Assembly: GCA_012728095.1 (NCBI GenBank)
Contig: JAAYFU010000059.1
Coordinates: 1-55,091, forward strand
Direction: 5' to 3'
DNA length: 55,091 bases
Source of the DNA: Clostridiaceae bacterium
Lineage (GTDB): Bacteria > Bacillota > Clostridia > DSM-8532
Shown here one piece after another: positions 33,019 through 41,694 of this stretch. Both the position numbers and the translations under genes were made by a program. Under the pieces are notes generated by a model. That model ran no database searches, was not told the origin of the DNA, and was given only the letters and a program-made list of their open reading frames with translations. Each line of letters starts with the position of its first letter. The first letter of the stretch is position 1.

Positions 33019-34668
33019 TTGGAACGGGGTCGTAATGAGAAAATGACGCCGGCGAATGGCCAGGAAAAAAACAGTTATATAAAAAATAAATCTTCAGTGT
33101 TTTTTCTACCAGTTTTTTTTATGCTGGTATTATTGGCCGCTGCCATTTTTTTAAGCCTTTTGCTGAATACATCCAGAGTTTATAACGGCGTAATGATCCA
33201 AAATAAAAATGTCGGCGGATATACAAAAGAAAAACTTTCAGAATATCTGCGGAACCTTTATTCAAAAGCTTTTGACAATACCTTTATAACTTTTTCGGCG
33301 CCTCAGTTTGAAAAAACAATTATGGTTTCCCAACTGGGAATAAAAATTGACATTGGAGCCATGGTAGAAAAAGCTTTCAGTATCGGCAGGGAGGGCAGTA
33401 TTATAGAGCGTCTGGTGAGGATTGCAAGGCTCAGGAGAAATCCCGAGACTGTCGACCTGGTTCTGGATTTTAGTTCCGAAAAGTATAATGAATTCCTGGA
33501 CGATATTCGAAAGAGTACCTTTAGAGAGATAGTACCTCCCAATATATTCATCACGGATAAGCAGGTTACTCTCTGTACCGGGATTCCGGGTCTGGAAGTG
33601 GATGAAGAAAAGCTTCAAACCAATATAATCAATGCGATAAACAAGTTTGAATCGTCAACCGTTACCTTGCCCCTCCTTAAAAAACACCCTCCTCCTCTTG
33701 ATATAGAGACAACTTTGGAAATGCTTAACAAACCTCCGGTAAATGCCGAATTTGTCCGCACCTCCAGGACAACATATGAAATCAAGCCCCATCAAATGGG
33801 CCTTAAACTGGACAGAGCCAAGCTTATGGAGGTTATATCCTACATAGAAAACCGTGAAAGTGATGAATATGAGGAGATTGTTCTTCCTGTTGAGTTCATT
33901 GAGCCGGAAATTACAGAAGAAGATTTAAAATCGCGGCTTTTCCGGAATACACTTTCAAGTTACACAACATATTTCTCGACAAACAGCGTGAACAATTACA
34001 ACCGTAGCATCAATATACGTCTTGCTGCGGAAAGCATAGACGGTACGCTGCTGCTGCCGGGAGAAGAGTTTTCTTTTAATAAAATAGTAGGTCCACGTAC
34101 TCCTGAAAGAGGATATAAAACCGCTCATGTTTTTGTGGCCGGACAGATCCAGGATGGTACCGGCGGCGGGGTATGCCAGGTATCAACCACGCTATACAAC
34201 GCTGTTTTAAGAGCGAATCTGAAAGTGACTGAAAGACACAACCATATGTTCACGGTAGGATACGTCCCCTTGGGACACGACGCGGCTGTTTCTTACGGGT
34301 CTGCGGATTTGGTGTTTACCAATACAACGGCATATCCCTTGCAAATAATCGCAAAGGTGACTTCCAACAATGCCCTGACCATTGCAATAAAATCCACCAA
34401 TGATTATCCCGAGTTAAAAGTAAAGTTGGCTACAAAGACTATCAGCACTACTCCAATCAAAGTTATCTATATAAATGACAACACTCTTCCAAGAGGAACC
34501 GAGACGGTATTGGAAAAAGGTATGGAAGGCTATGTCGTGGATACATATATCAGGGTGTATAACGGCGATACTTTGATTAAGGAAGAAAAGCTTCACAGAA
34601 GCGTTTACCAGATGTATCCCAGAAAAATACTACGGGGCAGCGCTCCGACAGCAGAGATTATTGAATAA
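33019..34668 (+). CDS. VanW-family membrane-anchored protein with G5 domain
   Basis: A short cytoplasmic N-terminus and one membrane helix (about 27-50) are followed by YoaR-type putative peptidoglycan-binding repeats (about 55-300), the VanW domain (NIRLAAESIDGTLLLPGEEF; YKTAHVFVAGQIQDGTGGGV; CQVSTTLYNAVLRANLKV) and a C-terminal G5 domain (TETVLEKGMEGYVVDTYIRV). The family is linked to the cell wall, but its reaction is unknown. The TTG at 33019 has AAGGTG five bases upstream, so I prefer it to the ATG at 33043. It is the first of several plus-strand genes. Confidence 0.9.
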   Translation: MERGRNEKMTPANGQEKNSYIKNKSSVFFLPVFFMLVLLAAAIFLSLLLNTSRVYNGVMIQNKNVGGYTKEKLSEYLRNLYSKAFDNTFITFSAPQFEKTIMVSQLGIKIDIGAMVEKAFSIGREGSIIERLVRIARLRRNPETVDLVLDFSSEKYNEFLDDIRKSTFREIVPPNIFITDKQVTLCTGIPGLEVDEEKLQTNIINAINKFESSTVTLPLLKKHPPPLDIETTLEMLNKPPVNAEFVRTSRTTYEIKPHQMGLKLDRAKLMEVISYIENRESDEYEEIVLPVEFIEPEITEEDLKSRLFRNTLSSYTTYFSTNSVNNYNRSINIRLAAESIDGTLLLPGEEFSFNKIVGPRTPERGYKTAHVFVAGQIQDGTGGGVCQVSTTLYNAVLRANLKVTERHNHMFTVGYVPLGHDAAVSYGSADLVFTNTTAYPLQIIAKVTSNNALTIAIKSTNDYPELKVKLATKTISTTPIKVIYINDNTLPRGTETVLEKGMEGYVVDTYIRVYNGDTLIKEEKLHRSVYQMYPRKILRGSAPTAEIIE

Positions 34669-34681
34669 TCATGAGGTCATT

Positions 34682-35626
34682 ATGAGGGAGTTTTCGGTCA
34701 CAGCAAAATACGACAAAAAGCGAATAGAGCAATTTCTTTTCGATATGCTCCCGAATGTAAAGTCATCAGTTATTTATAAGGCATTTCGTAAAAGAAACAT
34801 TAAGGTCAACAATAAAAGAGTAACCATGTCCTATTTGCTTTCTGTCAACGACAAGGTACAGGTTTATATCCCGGATCAATATCTGAACAGTGCCGCAGAT
34901 TCGAATATTAACGGGCCTGACATTATATATGAAGACGATTTTATCATTGTAGTCAATAAGCCCCAGGGAATACCGGTTCATAAGGACAAGAATGAGGAAA
35001 CCCTGGTTTTGGACAGTTGGCTACAGGGTTATGTCAGAGTTCGGGACCAGGATAAAGTTTCATATGAAAAAGGGTTCCCCGCTCTTTGCCACCGTCTTGA
35101 CAGAAATACGGGAGGCCTGGTCTTATTTGCAAAGGATTCCAAGTCCCTTGCCGTTTTGGAAGATAAGTTCCGCATGCATGAAATAGGCAAGAAATACCTG
35201 TGCATCGTTGTCGGAGTGCCTTCTAAGAATTTTCGGGAGCTTCACGGATACCTGAGGAAGGACAGCAAAAACAGCCGGGTATATATTTTTGATAATCCTG
35301 TCAGGGGTTCCGAAGCCATTACGACCCGTTACAGGGTATTGAAAAAGGCCGGGGATTTTTCGCTCCTTGAAGTAGAACTGGTAACGGGGAAAACACATCA
35401 GATTCGGGCTCATTTGGCTCACATCGGTCATCCGCTCGTAGGGGACGGCAAATACGGAATCAATACAATAAACCGGGCTTTGAAACTCAAATGGCAGGCC
35501 CTCTGGGCAAACGAGCTGTCTTTCAATTTTAAATCCCCTTCGGCCCATCTTGATTATCTTAAAGGAAAAACCATTATTCTTCCTGAAGTTCAATGGGAGA
35601 ATTCGCTTAAACACATTGTTGATTGA
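34682..35626 (+). CDS. RluA-family pseudouridine synthase
   Basis: Makes pseudouridine in rRNA or tRNA. An S4-like N-terminus (DKKRIEQFLFDMLPNVKSS) precedes the catalytic domain with IVVNKPQGIPVH, the catalytic Asp in CHRLDRNTGGLVLFAKD, KKYLCIVVGVP and the C-terminal VTGKTHQIRAHLAHIGHPLV. The ATG at 34682 has GAGGT four bases upstream; an in-frame TTG at 34661 overlaps the VanW gene. Length 314 is normal. Target uridine(s) not predictable. Confidence 0.92.
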   Translation: MREFSVTAKYDKKRIEQFLFDMLPNVKSSVIYKAFRKRNIKVNNKRVTMSYLLSVNDKVQVYIPDQYLNSAADSNINGPDIIYEDDFIIVVNKPQGIPVHKDKNEETLVLDSWLQGYVRVRDQDKVSYEKGFPALCHRLDRNTGGLVLFAKDSKSLAVLEDKFRMHEIGKKYLCIVVGVPSKNFRELHGYLRKDSKNSRVYIFDNPVRGSEAITTRYRVLKKAGDFSLLEVELVTGKTHQIRAHLAHIGHPLVGDGKYGINTINRALKLKWQALWANELSFNFKSPSAHLDYLKGKTIILPEVQWENSLKHIVD

Positions 35627-35690
35627 ACCCAAAAGGAAAATCTTTTATAATTATCCATAATAAGAGGGTAAAACTAAGGAGGGGTAATGT

Positions 35691-36020
35691 ATGAAGCTTC
35701 TGTTGGCAATTGTAAGTGATGAGGACAGCGGCATTCTCGCTGACAATTTGAACCGCAAAGGCTTTAGTACTACAAAACTATGCTCCAGCGGTGGATTTTT
35801 AAGAAGCGGAAACACAACGTTCCTGGTTGCTACCGATGACGATAAAGTTGACGAAGCAATTTCGATTATCGGTAATACGTGCAAAACCAGGCGTATGATG
35901 ATGACCCCTGAAAAACTTCCCGGAAGTTTTGGCTCCTTTAATATGGCTATGCCGGTCGAGATTAACATAGGCGGCGCCACCATATTTATACTGAACATTG
36001 AAAAGTTTTATAAACTATGA
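35691..36020 (+). CDS. darA: Cyclic-di-AMP receptor, DarA/PstA family
   Basis: PII-like trimeric protein that binds c-di-AMP in Firmicutes. Conserved features are MKLLLAIVSDEDSG, LNRKGFSTTKLCSSGGFLRS, GNTTFLVATDDDKVDEAISI and the C-terminal EINIGGATIFILNIEKF. The length of 109 is exact for the family. A strong AAGGAGGGG precedes the ATG. The downstream partner of DarA is not established in most species. In Bacillus its gene lies near tmk and holB; neither is visible here. Confidence 0.95.
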   Translation: MKLLLAIVSDEDSGILADNLNRKGFSTTKLCSSGGFLRSGNTTFLVATDDDKVDEAISIIGNTCKTRRMMMTPEKLPGSFGSFNMAMPVEINIGGATIFILNIEKFYKL

Positions 36021-36031
36021 TTTTATGAGAC

Positions 36032-36064
36032 TTAACCGATTCCTCGGCGGTTTAATTCCTTTTA
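36032..36064 (+). terminator. Weak terminator after darA
   Basis: TTAACCG (36032-36038) pairs with CGGTTTAA (36048-36055), followed by TTCCTTTTAA. It is a short stem with an interrupted T run. Confidence 0.45.
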
Positions 36065-36174
36065 ATAAAGAAAACTTTTACATAAATGCTTGTTAATGCT
36101 TGTTGACCGTTACCGAACCCAATATATGCTTTTTATTGTTATTTCTATTTGATAAGAATAAGGAGGAACAGAAA

Positions 36175-36522
36175 ATGATAAAACGCTCATCGGAAATGAC
36201 GGTAGAAATCCGTGAAAAAATGCGGGGCGGCAATGGAAGTATCAGACTGCAGCACATATTTAATACGGACGAAATAATGGGAAAATGCCGTTTATTCAGC
36301 CGGATTACTCTGGAGCCCGGCTGCTCAATCGGTCTTCATCAGCATGACAAGGAAGAAGAAGTCTACTATATACTAAGCGGTACCGGCACTGTTGACGATA
36401 ATGGCGAGATTAAAACCATCGGCCCGGGTGATGCGATAAAAACCGGAGGTGGCCAGGTCCACTCCATTTCAAACAACGGGGATGAGCCGCTGGAGTTTTT
36501 AGCGGTAATAATCCTGTTTTAA
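36175..36522 (+). CDS. Small cupin-domain protein
   Basis: A single cupin beta-barrel of 115 residues. Motif 1 is GLHQHDKEEEVYYILSGTG with two His and a Glu, and motif 2 is GPGDAIKTGGGQVHSISNNG with a further His, so a metal site is likely. AAGGAGGAAC precedes the ATG at 36175; an in-frame start at 36100 has no ribosome binding site and is rejected. The substrate is unknown. It is convergent with the copper operon and shares its terminator. Confidence 0.87.
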   Translation: MIKRSSEMTVEIREKMRGGNGSIRLQHIFNTDEIMGKCRLFSRITLEPGCSIGLHQHDKEEEVYYILSGTGTVDDNGEIKTIGPGDAIKTGGGQVHSISNNGDEPLEFLAVIILF

Positions 36523-36567
36523 AACAAAAGCGGGTGCAAGGATCTCCATGAGAAACCTTGCGCCCGC
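36520..36567 (-). terminator. Terminator of the copper operon
   Basis: GCGGGTGCAAGG (36530-36541) and CCTTGCGCCCGC (36556-36567) form a 12-base stem with one wobble. On the minus strand it is followed by TTTTGTTTT. It may also slow transcription from the cupin gene. Confidence 0.85.
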
Positions 36568-36583
36568 CCTAAATCAGGAACTC

Positions 36584-36793
36584 TTATTGAATATCGGTAA
36601 CCTCGTAACCGGCGTCTTCTATTGCCGCTTTGATCTTTTCATTGTCTACATCGTGGCTAAGCTCTATTTCGGCCAATTTGTCCTCCAGGCTGACTTTTGC
36701 AGATTTGATCCCGTCCAGTTCCTCCAGCGCATCCTTAACATGTTTCACGCAGTGCTGACAGGACATACCCTCAATAAAAATCTTCCTTGTCAT
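36584..36793 (-). CDS. copZ: Copper chaperone, heavy-metal-associated domain
   Basis: A 69-residue HMA domain: KIFIEGMSCQHCVKHVKDAL with the Cu(I)-binding CxxC, then KVSLEDKLAEIELSHDVD. It carries copper to CopA or CsoR in the cytoplasm. AGGGAG lies nine bases before the ATG at 36793; an ATG three codons earlier abuts the ribosome binding site and is less likely. It is last in the csoR-copA-copZ operon. Confidence 0.92.
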   Translation of the reverse strand: MTRKIFIEGMSCQHCVKHVKDALEELDGIKSAKVSLEDKLAEIELSHDVDNEKIKAAIEDAGYEVTDIQ

Positions 36794-36854
36794 AAATATC
36801 ATCTCCCTATTTTAAAAGTATATCTTCCCCGACTGCTCTGTTAACTAAGCCTGT

Positions 36855-39311
36855 TTAGTGTAACGGTTTAAATCTCTTCAGCCTTAACGCGTTGGTTAAA
36901 ACGGATACCGAACTGAAGGCCATGGCTGCCGCGGCAATCATTGGATTTAACAATGGTCCTCCCATAAGGTACAACAGTCCCGCCGCAATAGGAATACCGG
37001 CCGAATTATACGCAAATGCCCAGAACAGGTTTTGTTTGATGTTTCGTATCGTTCGCTTGCTTAACTGGATGGCAGTCGGCACATCCATAAGATCGCTGCG
37101 CATTAAAACTATATCGGCGGATTCCATTGCGACATCGGTTCCGGAACCTATCGCGATGCCAATATCAGCCTGCGCCAGCGCAGGCGCGTCGTTAATGCCG
37201 TCTCCTACCATCGCGACTTTTTTGCCCTCGGCCTGAAGTTTTTTTATCTCGTTTGCCTTATCCTGGGGCAAAACCTCCGCCAATACCATGTCAATTCCCG
37301 CCTGTCTCGCGATCGCCTCTGCAGTTCTTTTATTATCGCCCGTAATCATTGCTACTTCTATTCCCATGTTGTGAAGAGCCTCGATTGCCTTTTTGCTGCC
37401 TGGTTTCATTATGTCCGCCACCGCTATTATACCTGCAAGTTTATTGTCGATGGCTACAAACATGGGTGTCTTACCTTCCTCTGCCAGTTTGTCCGATTCT
37501 TCCTGTAAAGATATCTCTATTTTCCTGTCATCCATTAGTTTCTTATTACCCAGGAGAATCTTCTTTCCTTCTATTGCCACCTCAATACCATGCCCAGGTA
37601 TTGCTTCAAAGCTGTCGACACTTGAAAGCTCCAAGTTTTTTGCTTTGGCTTCATTAACTATAGCCTCACCTAATGGATGTTCCGAGCCTTTTTCAGCTGA
37701 GGCCGACAGCCGCAGCAGCTCTGTCGTATCAACCGAGCCGGTCGTAACTATATCTGTAACTACCGGTTTCCCTTCGGTTATTGTTCCTGTTTTATCAAGA
37801 ACAACGGTTTTTATCTTATGGGCTGTTTCAAGAGCCTCCCCGCTTTTTATCAATACCCCGTATTCGGCTCCCTTCCCGGTTCCCACCATGATTGCCGTGG
37901 GAGTTGCCAGTCCCAGCGCACAGGGACAGGCAATTACAAGGACTGAAATAAATATGGTTAATGAGAATATCACCGACTGACCTGAAATAAACCATGCCAA
38001 TCCGGAGATAACCGCAATGGCCATTACAACAGGTACAAAATAACCGGCAATAATATCGGCCATCTTTGCAATCGGGGCTTTTGATCCCTGCGCTTCTTCC
38101 ACCAGCTTTATTATCTGAGCCAGGGCTGTATCTTTTCCTACCTTTGTGGCCTTAAACTTTATGGTTCCGTTTTTATTGATACTTGCTCCGATTACAGTGT
38201 CCCCCGGGTTTTTCTCCACCGGTATGCTTTCCCCGGTAAGCATTGATTCATCAACTGATGTTCTTCCTTCTGTCACTTCACCGTCTACAGGTATTTTCTC
38301 ACCAGGTTTTACCAGGATAATGTCACCCACTTCAACCTCTTCGATAGGGATAACCATTTCCTTGCCGTCATGTATCACTATCGCCGTTTTCGGAGCCAGT
38401 CCCATAAGCTTTTTAATGGCCTCTGAAGTCCTGCCCTTCGTTACGGATTCTAAGAATTTTCCCAGCAGGATCAATGAAATAATGACTCCCGCCGACTCAA
38501 AATACATATCATGGGCATATTCCTTTTTCCCGTTAAATATCTGGATAATTGCGTATATGCCATAAATAAAAGCAGCGCTGGTCCCTACCGCGATCAATGA
38601 ATCCATGTTGGGTTCACGCCTGATAAGCCTGCTGAAGCCGACGGTATAGAATTTATAACCGGCAATGATTGAAGGAATTACCAGCACAAGCTGGACAAGG
38701 CCAAAATTTAAAGGATTCATATGAGGTGATATTATATCGGGTAAAGGAAGTCCTATCATGGGCCCCATGGCAATATACAAAAGCGGCACGGTAAAAATGA
38801 TGGAGAGTATAAACTTCTTCCAGAGCGTTTTTGCTTCCTTTTCTCTCTCTGTCTTTTCATAATCAGCCTGGTTCCCCGTTTCTATATCAAGAGCTTTATA
38901 CCCGGCCTTGGCTACAGCGTCCTTTATTTGCGAAATCCTGACTTTTGAAGAATCATACACAATTTTCGCTTTTTCGGTAGCCAAATTCACGCTAACATCG
39001 TTTATGCCTTCTAATTTTCCTATTGCGCGTTCAACGGCTCTTACACAGGATGCGCACGTCATTCCGGAAATGGGCAGAATAATCTCACGTTTGTGTTCAT
39101 TATCTTCCTGTAATCCATAACCAGCTTTCACAACAGCTTCCTTGATTCTTTCCAAGTCAGTTTTTGTATCATCAAATTCAACCGTAAGCTTCTCAGTCGC
39201 AATATTAACATCGGCAGCTAATATACCGTCCACCTTGCGTACGCTTCTTTCAACGGCCTTAGCACAGGAAGCACATGTCATACCCGTTATACCCAATGTC
39301 GTTTTTTTCAT
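36855..39311 (-). CDS. copA: Copper-exporting P1B-type ATPase
   Basis: Pumps Cu(I) out of the cytoplasm. Two N-terminal HMA domains each have GMTCASC (about 9 and 82). The membrane CPC motif is in [15 protein letters not shown], phosphorylation is at the Asp of [14 protein letters not shown], and SEHPLGEAI plus [18 protein letters not shown] complete the P/N domains. The 818 residues include the usual eight helices. It lies between csoR and copZ and is expected to be induced by copper. Confidence 0.96.
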   Translation of the reverse strand: MKKTTLGITGMTCASCAKAVERSVRKVDGILAADVNIATEKLTVEFDDTKTDLERIKEAVVKAGYGLQEDNEHKREIILPISGMTCASCVRAVERAIGKLEGINDVSVNLATEKAKIVYDSSKVRISQIKDAVAKAGYKALDIETGNQADYEKTEREKEAKTLWKKFILSIIFTVPLLYIAMGPMIGLPLPDIISPHMNPLNFGLVQLVLVIPSIIAGYKFYTVGFSRLIRREPNMDSLIAVGTSAAFIYGIYAIIQIFNGKKEYAHDMYFESAGVIISLILLGKFLESVTKGRTSEAIKKLMGLAPKTAIVIHDGKEMVIPIEEVEVGDIILVKPGEKIPVDGEVTEGRTSVDESMLTGESIPVEKNPGDTVIGASINKNGTIKFKATKVGKDTALAQIIKLVEEAQGSKAPIAKMADIIAGYFVPVVMAIAVISGLAWFISGQSVIFSLTIFISVLVIACPCALGLATPTAIMVGTGKGAEYGVLIKSGEALETAHKIKTVVLDKTGTITEGKPVVTDIVTTGSVDTTELLRLSASAEKGSEHPLGEAIVNEAKAKNLELSSVDSFEAIPGHGIEVAIEGKKILLGNKKLMDDRKIEISLQEESDKLAEEGKTPMFVAIDNKLAGIIAVADIMKPGSKKAIEALHNMGIEVAMITGDNKRTAEAIARQAGIDMVLAEVLPQDKANEIKKLQAEGKKVAMVGDGINDAPALAQADIGIAIGSGTDVAMESADIVLMRSDLMDVPTAIQLSKRTIRNIKQNLFWAFAYNSAGIPIAAGLLYLMGGPLLNPMIAAAAMAFSSVSVLTNALRLKRFKPLH

Positions 39312-39333
39312 ATTCCCACCTTCCTGTTGTCTG

Positions 39334-39606
39334 TCATTTCAAATATTTATCAAGTAAATATATAATTTCATCGACCTTTTGGTTTCCTGCAGCTTCGCCT
39401 TCGCTGAAGGCCGCCCTGACACAATGCTTAATATGTTGGTCAATGATTTTTAAGTTAGCTTTTTTCAGAAGTCCCTGAACGGAAAGAATCTGTTTGGATA
39501 TATCCACACAGTACCTGTCATCCTCCAACATTTTAATTATGCCCTCTATTTGGCCTTTTACGGTTTTTAACAGATTCATTACCTGCACTTTTTCCGTGTT
39601 CTGCAA
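39334..39606 (-). CDS. csoR: Copper-sensing repressor CsoR
   Basis: An all-helical repressor that leaves DNA when it binds Cu(I). The Cys-His-Cys ligand set is visible: [12 protein letters not shown], then [12 protein letters not shown]. Length 90 is normal. It starts with TTG (39606) behind a strong GGAGGAG at eight bases. It heads the operon and has an inverted-repeat operator just upstream (39627-39645). Confidence 0.94.
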   Translation of the reverse strand: MQNTEKVQVMNLLKTVKGQIEGIIKMLEDDRYCVDISKQILSVQGLLKKANLKIIDQHIKHCVRAAFSEGEAAGNQKVDEIIYLLDKYLK

Positions 39607-39626
39607 TTTTAATACTCCTCCTCCCT

Positions 39627-39645
39627 ACCCCACCACGGGTGGGGT
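39627..39645. promoter_or_regulatory. CsoR operator
   Basis: ACCCCACC-ACG-GGTGGGGT, a perfect eight-base inverted repeat with a three-base spacer, GC-rich in an AT-rich setting. It covers the predicted transcription start just downstream of the -10 at 39655-39660, a position that would block initiation or clearance. Confidence 0.85.
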
Positions 39646-39654
39646 TATAGTTTT

Positions 39655-39682
39655 ATTATATACCCTCAATATCATTTGTCAA
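39655..39682 (-). promoter_or_regulatory. Promoter of the csoR-copA-copZ operon
   Basis: On the minus strand TTGACA (39677-39682), 16 bases, TATAAT (39655-39660). Upstream, 39683-39872 is AT rich and I see no gene or clear site in it. Confidence 0.82.
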
Positions 39683-39872
39683 GCTGATTGTCTTTTCGAT
39701 TACCAATTAACTTCGCAGTGCTATTCTTATTATCACAAAACAGTATTGATAGATTTATTGATTAACAGGCAAAAACAAACATTTACATGTATATTGCCCA
39801 TATTATCGAGTATAGTATAGATAAATCTCAGGGTATGTTCTGATTTGATTAATTCGGGCACAGGATCTGAAA

Positions 39873-39911
39873 AGGGGATAACCGATATAGATTTCAAGCC
39901 GGTCGTCCCCT
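39873..39911 (-). terminator. Terminator after the PHP gene
   Basis: AGGGGATAACCG (39873-39884) pairs with CGGTCGTCCCCT (39900-39911) apart from wobble positions. On the minus strand it runs into CCCCTTTTC. The T run is short. Confidence 0.65.
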
Positions 39912-39916
39912 CTATT

Positions 39917-40588
39917 TTATTGAATAAGTTCTATTATTTTATTATTCCTGATTATATCCGAGAACTCCCTGGAGTTATCAATACTCCTGGAAATAACGAT
40001 GCCTCCGGCAGCAACGTCTCCCCTATGGTGGAAATCGGAGCCTGATAGCATGAGAAGCCGGTTTTTCAAAGCATACTCATATGCCAGGTCGTTGTTGGAA
40101 TTATGCCTCGGATTTCCGTTAAATATTTCAATACCGTCCAGCAATTCCGGCGGTGCCGGTATCATTGCCGGTCTGAAAGGATGAGCCTGAAATATCAGAA
40201 TGTTTTTATCTTTTGTCAATTCCCTGAATTCTTTCAAACTCAATTTATAAAGTTCTTTATTATCTCTCAGAAATTCCTCATCGAACCCATACACCAGGTA
40301 ATCATTCTCGTTCTCGGTAAATCTTATCTCCATCCCGAGTATGACTTTCAGCCCCAGCTTTTTCCCGGCTTCCAAAGCCATATTATAGCCTTTCAGGTAA
40401 CAATCTATCTTTTCGTCCCAGGTTAGGCTCTCTAAGCTTTCAAAAAAATAATCAAAGTAGTGATCGGTTACAACTATACCGTGATATCCGGCATCCTTAT
40501 ACAATTTTACCACTTCAATGGCCGGTACTTTACCGCAGAAACTAACCTCTTTTGTATGTACATGCGTGTCGTACTTAAATGTTGTCAT
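39917..40588 (-). CDS. PHP-domain phosphoesterase
   Basis: Metal-binding motifs are KYDTHVHTKEVSFCG at the N-terminus, IVVTDHYFD, ILGMEIRFTENENDYL, IFQAHPFRP, DGIEIFNGNPRHN and LSGSDFHHRGD. At 223 residues it is a stand-alone PHP protein of the type often annotated as histidinol phosphatase-like. It is monocistronic, with a distant GGAGG (12 bases) before the ATG and a terminator downstream. The substrate is unknown. Confidence 0.87.
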   Translation of the reverse strand: MTTFKYDTHVHTKEVSFCGKVPAIEVVKLYKDAGYHGIVVTDHYFDYFFESLESLTWDEKIDCYLKGYNMALEAGKKLGLKVILGMEIRFTENENDYLVYGFDEEFLRDNKELYKLSLKEFRELTKDKNILIFQAHPFRPAMIPAPPELLDGIEIFNGNPRHNSNNDLAYEYALKNRLLMLSGSDFHHRGDVAAGGIVISRSIDNSREFSDIIRNNKIIELIQ

Positions 40589-40704
40589 GTTGATTAATGT
40601 CCTCCGATTATTATTATGACAATCACAATATCAGGCCCCTGTTATAATAACATGATCCGCCGTAAAATCAAGTATAACAAACAAATCTATTTTCTTGTAG
40701 TATC

Positions 40705-40734
40705 GGAATATGTACGCTTCTTTAATCATACTCT
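40705..40734 (+). promoter_or_regulatory. Candidate sigma-E promoter of ytrHI
   Basis: GGAATAT (40705-40711), 15 bases, CATACTCT (40727-40734). This resembles the mother-cell sigma-E pattern (-35 ATATT-like, -10 CATACA-T). No good sigma-A promoter is seen, and ytrHI belong to the sigma-E regulon in Bacillus. The match at the -10 end is partial. Confidence 0.5.
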
Positions 40735-40752
40735 TCAATGAGGCGGTGATAA

Positions 40753-41097
40753 ATGTCCGACTTTTTATCGAATCTGATTAACAATTTTCTGATAGCTTTC
40801 GGAGTGATAGTCGGAGCAAGCTTTTTCGCCGGTATAGGTGCCGTCATAACCGATCATCCTCCTCTGAAAGCCATGCTTGACCTGGCAAGATCCATAAAAA
40901 TCTGGGCAATGGCTGTTGCCCTTGGGGGTACCTTTTCTTCCTTCGCAGTTATAGAAAAGGGGCTGTTTCAGGGAGAAATCAAAACAATATTAAAACAGGC
41001 TGTTTACGTTCTGACCGCAATCTTGGGAGCAAATACAGGATATCTTTTTATTAAACTGATACACAGGTGTGGCGCGTTATGGCACAACCCGCAATAA
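40753..41097 (+). CDS. ytrH: YtrH-family sporulation protein
   Basis: A small membrane protein of 114 residues with three hydrophobic segments: NFLIAFGVIVGASFFAGIGA, SIKIWAMAVALGGTFSSFAV and AVYVLTAILGANTGYLFI. Family members are made in the mother cell and affect spore formation in Bacillus; the mechanism is unknown. GAGGCGGTGATAA precedes the ATG. It overlaps ytrI by 19 bases, so the pair is translationally coupled as in other spore formers. Confidence 0.88.
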   Translation: MSDFLSNLINNFLIAFGVIVGASFFAGIGAVITDHPPLKAMLDLARSIKIWAMAVALGGTFSSFAVIEKGLFQGEIKTILKQAVYVLTAILGANTGYLFIKLIHRCGALWHNPQ

Positions 41098-41558
41098 AAG
41101 CAAAAGCCAATAAATATTTCTTGAATTTCTACACAGGACTGGTAACCGGAATCCTAACCGGCAGCATACTGGCTTTCATGCTGGTAAGCTATAGAATAGA
41201 TACTTTCTACGAAAGAATCGCGGCTCTTGAAAACACTATATCGGAAAAAGACGCTAAACTTGAAAGCCTGGAAAAATCAATCAATTCAAAAAAATATGTT
41301 TTGAAAGATATAGAAGTAATATTGTTATATAACGAAAATGAAATCGATGACCTGGAAATCATGCATATCGAAAAAACAGTAATAGAAAAATACAATATTT
41401 TATTAGGCAACGAGATTAAAAGTATAGACCCGGATATCATAACCCTTATCATCGACAAAAGAATCATGAGGATGAATGGGAAGGAAATCCAGTTAGGCGT
41501 AAATAAGCTAATGCTGTCCGAAATTTTGAAGCTGTGGATAGAAATAAAGGTGCTGTAA
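41079..41558 (+). CDS. ytrI: YtrI-family sporulation membrane protein
   Basis: One membrane helix (about 19-39, LVTGILTGSILAFMLV) is followed by a coiled coil (RIAALENTISEKDAKLESLE) and a C-terminal domain of about 90 residues. It matches YtrI in size and place. The ATG at 41079 has AGGTG nine bases upstream. Its role in sporulation is known only genetically in Bacillus. The organism is therefore expected to sporulate. Confidence 0.8.
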   Translation: MAQPAIKAKANKYFLNFYTGLVTGILTGSILAFMLVSYRIDTFYERIAALENTISEKDAKLESLEKSINSKKYVLKDIEVILLYNENEIDDLEIMHIEKTVIEKYNILLGNEIKSIDPDIITLIIDKRIMRMNGKEIQLGVNKLMLSEILKLWIEIKVL

Positions 41559-41590
41559 GAAATCTGGTTTTATTCCCGATATGTTTTTTT

Positions 41591-41620
41591 TTGACATACT
41601 TTTTCTTAATAGTTTATAAT
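41591..41620 (+). promoter_or_regulatory. Promoter of the HerA-like ATPase gene
   Basis: TTGACA (41591-41596), 18 bases, TATAAT (41615-41620). Both hexamers are perfect. The leader would be about 65 bases. Confidence 0.8.
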
Positions 41621-41694
41621 TAGCTTAACAAGTTTGCTTGCCCACTTATGGCTATAAAGCAAATGAATAATTAAGATTCGGGGAGAGTGTCATA

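Noticed and set aside
37393..37980. Plus-strand frame of 195 codons
   Set aside because: It is a shadow of copA on the opposite strand.
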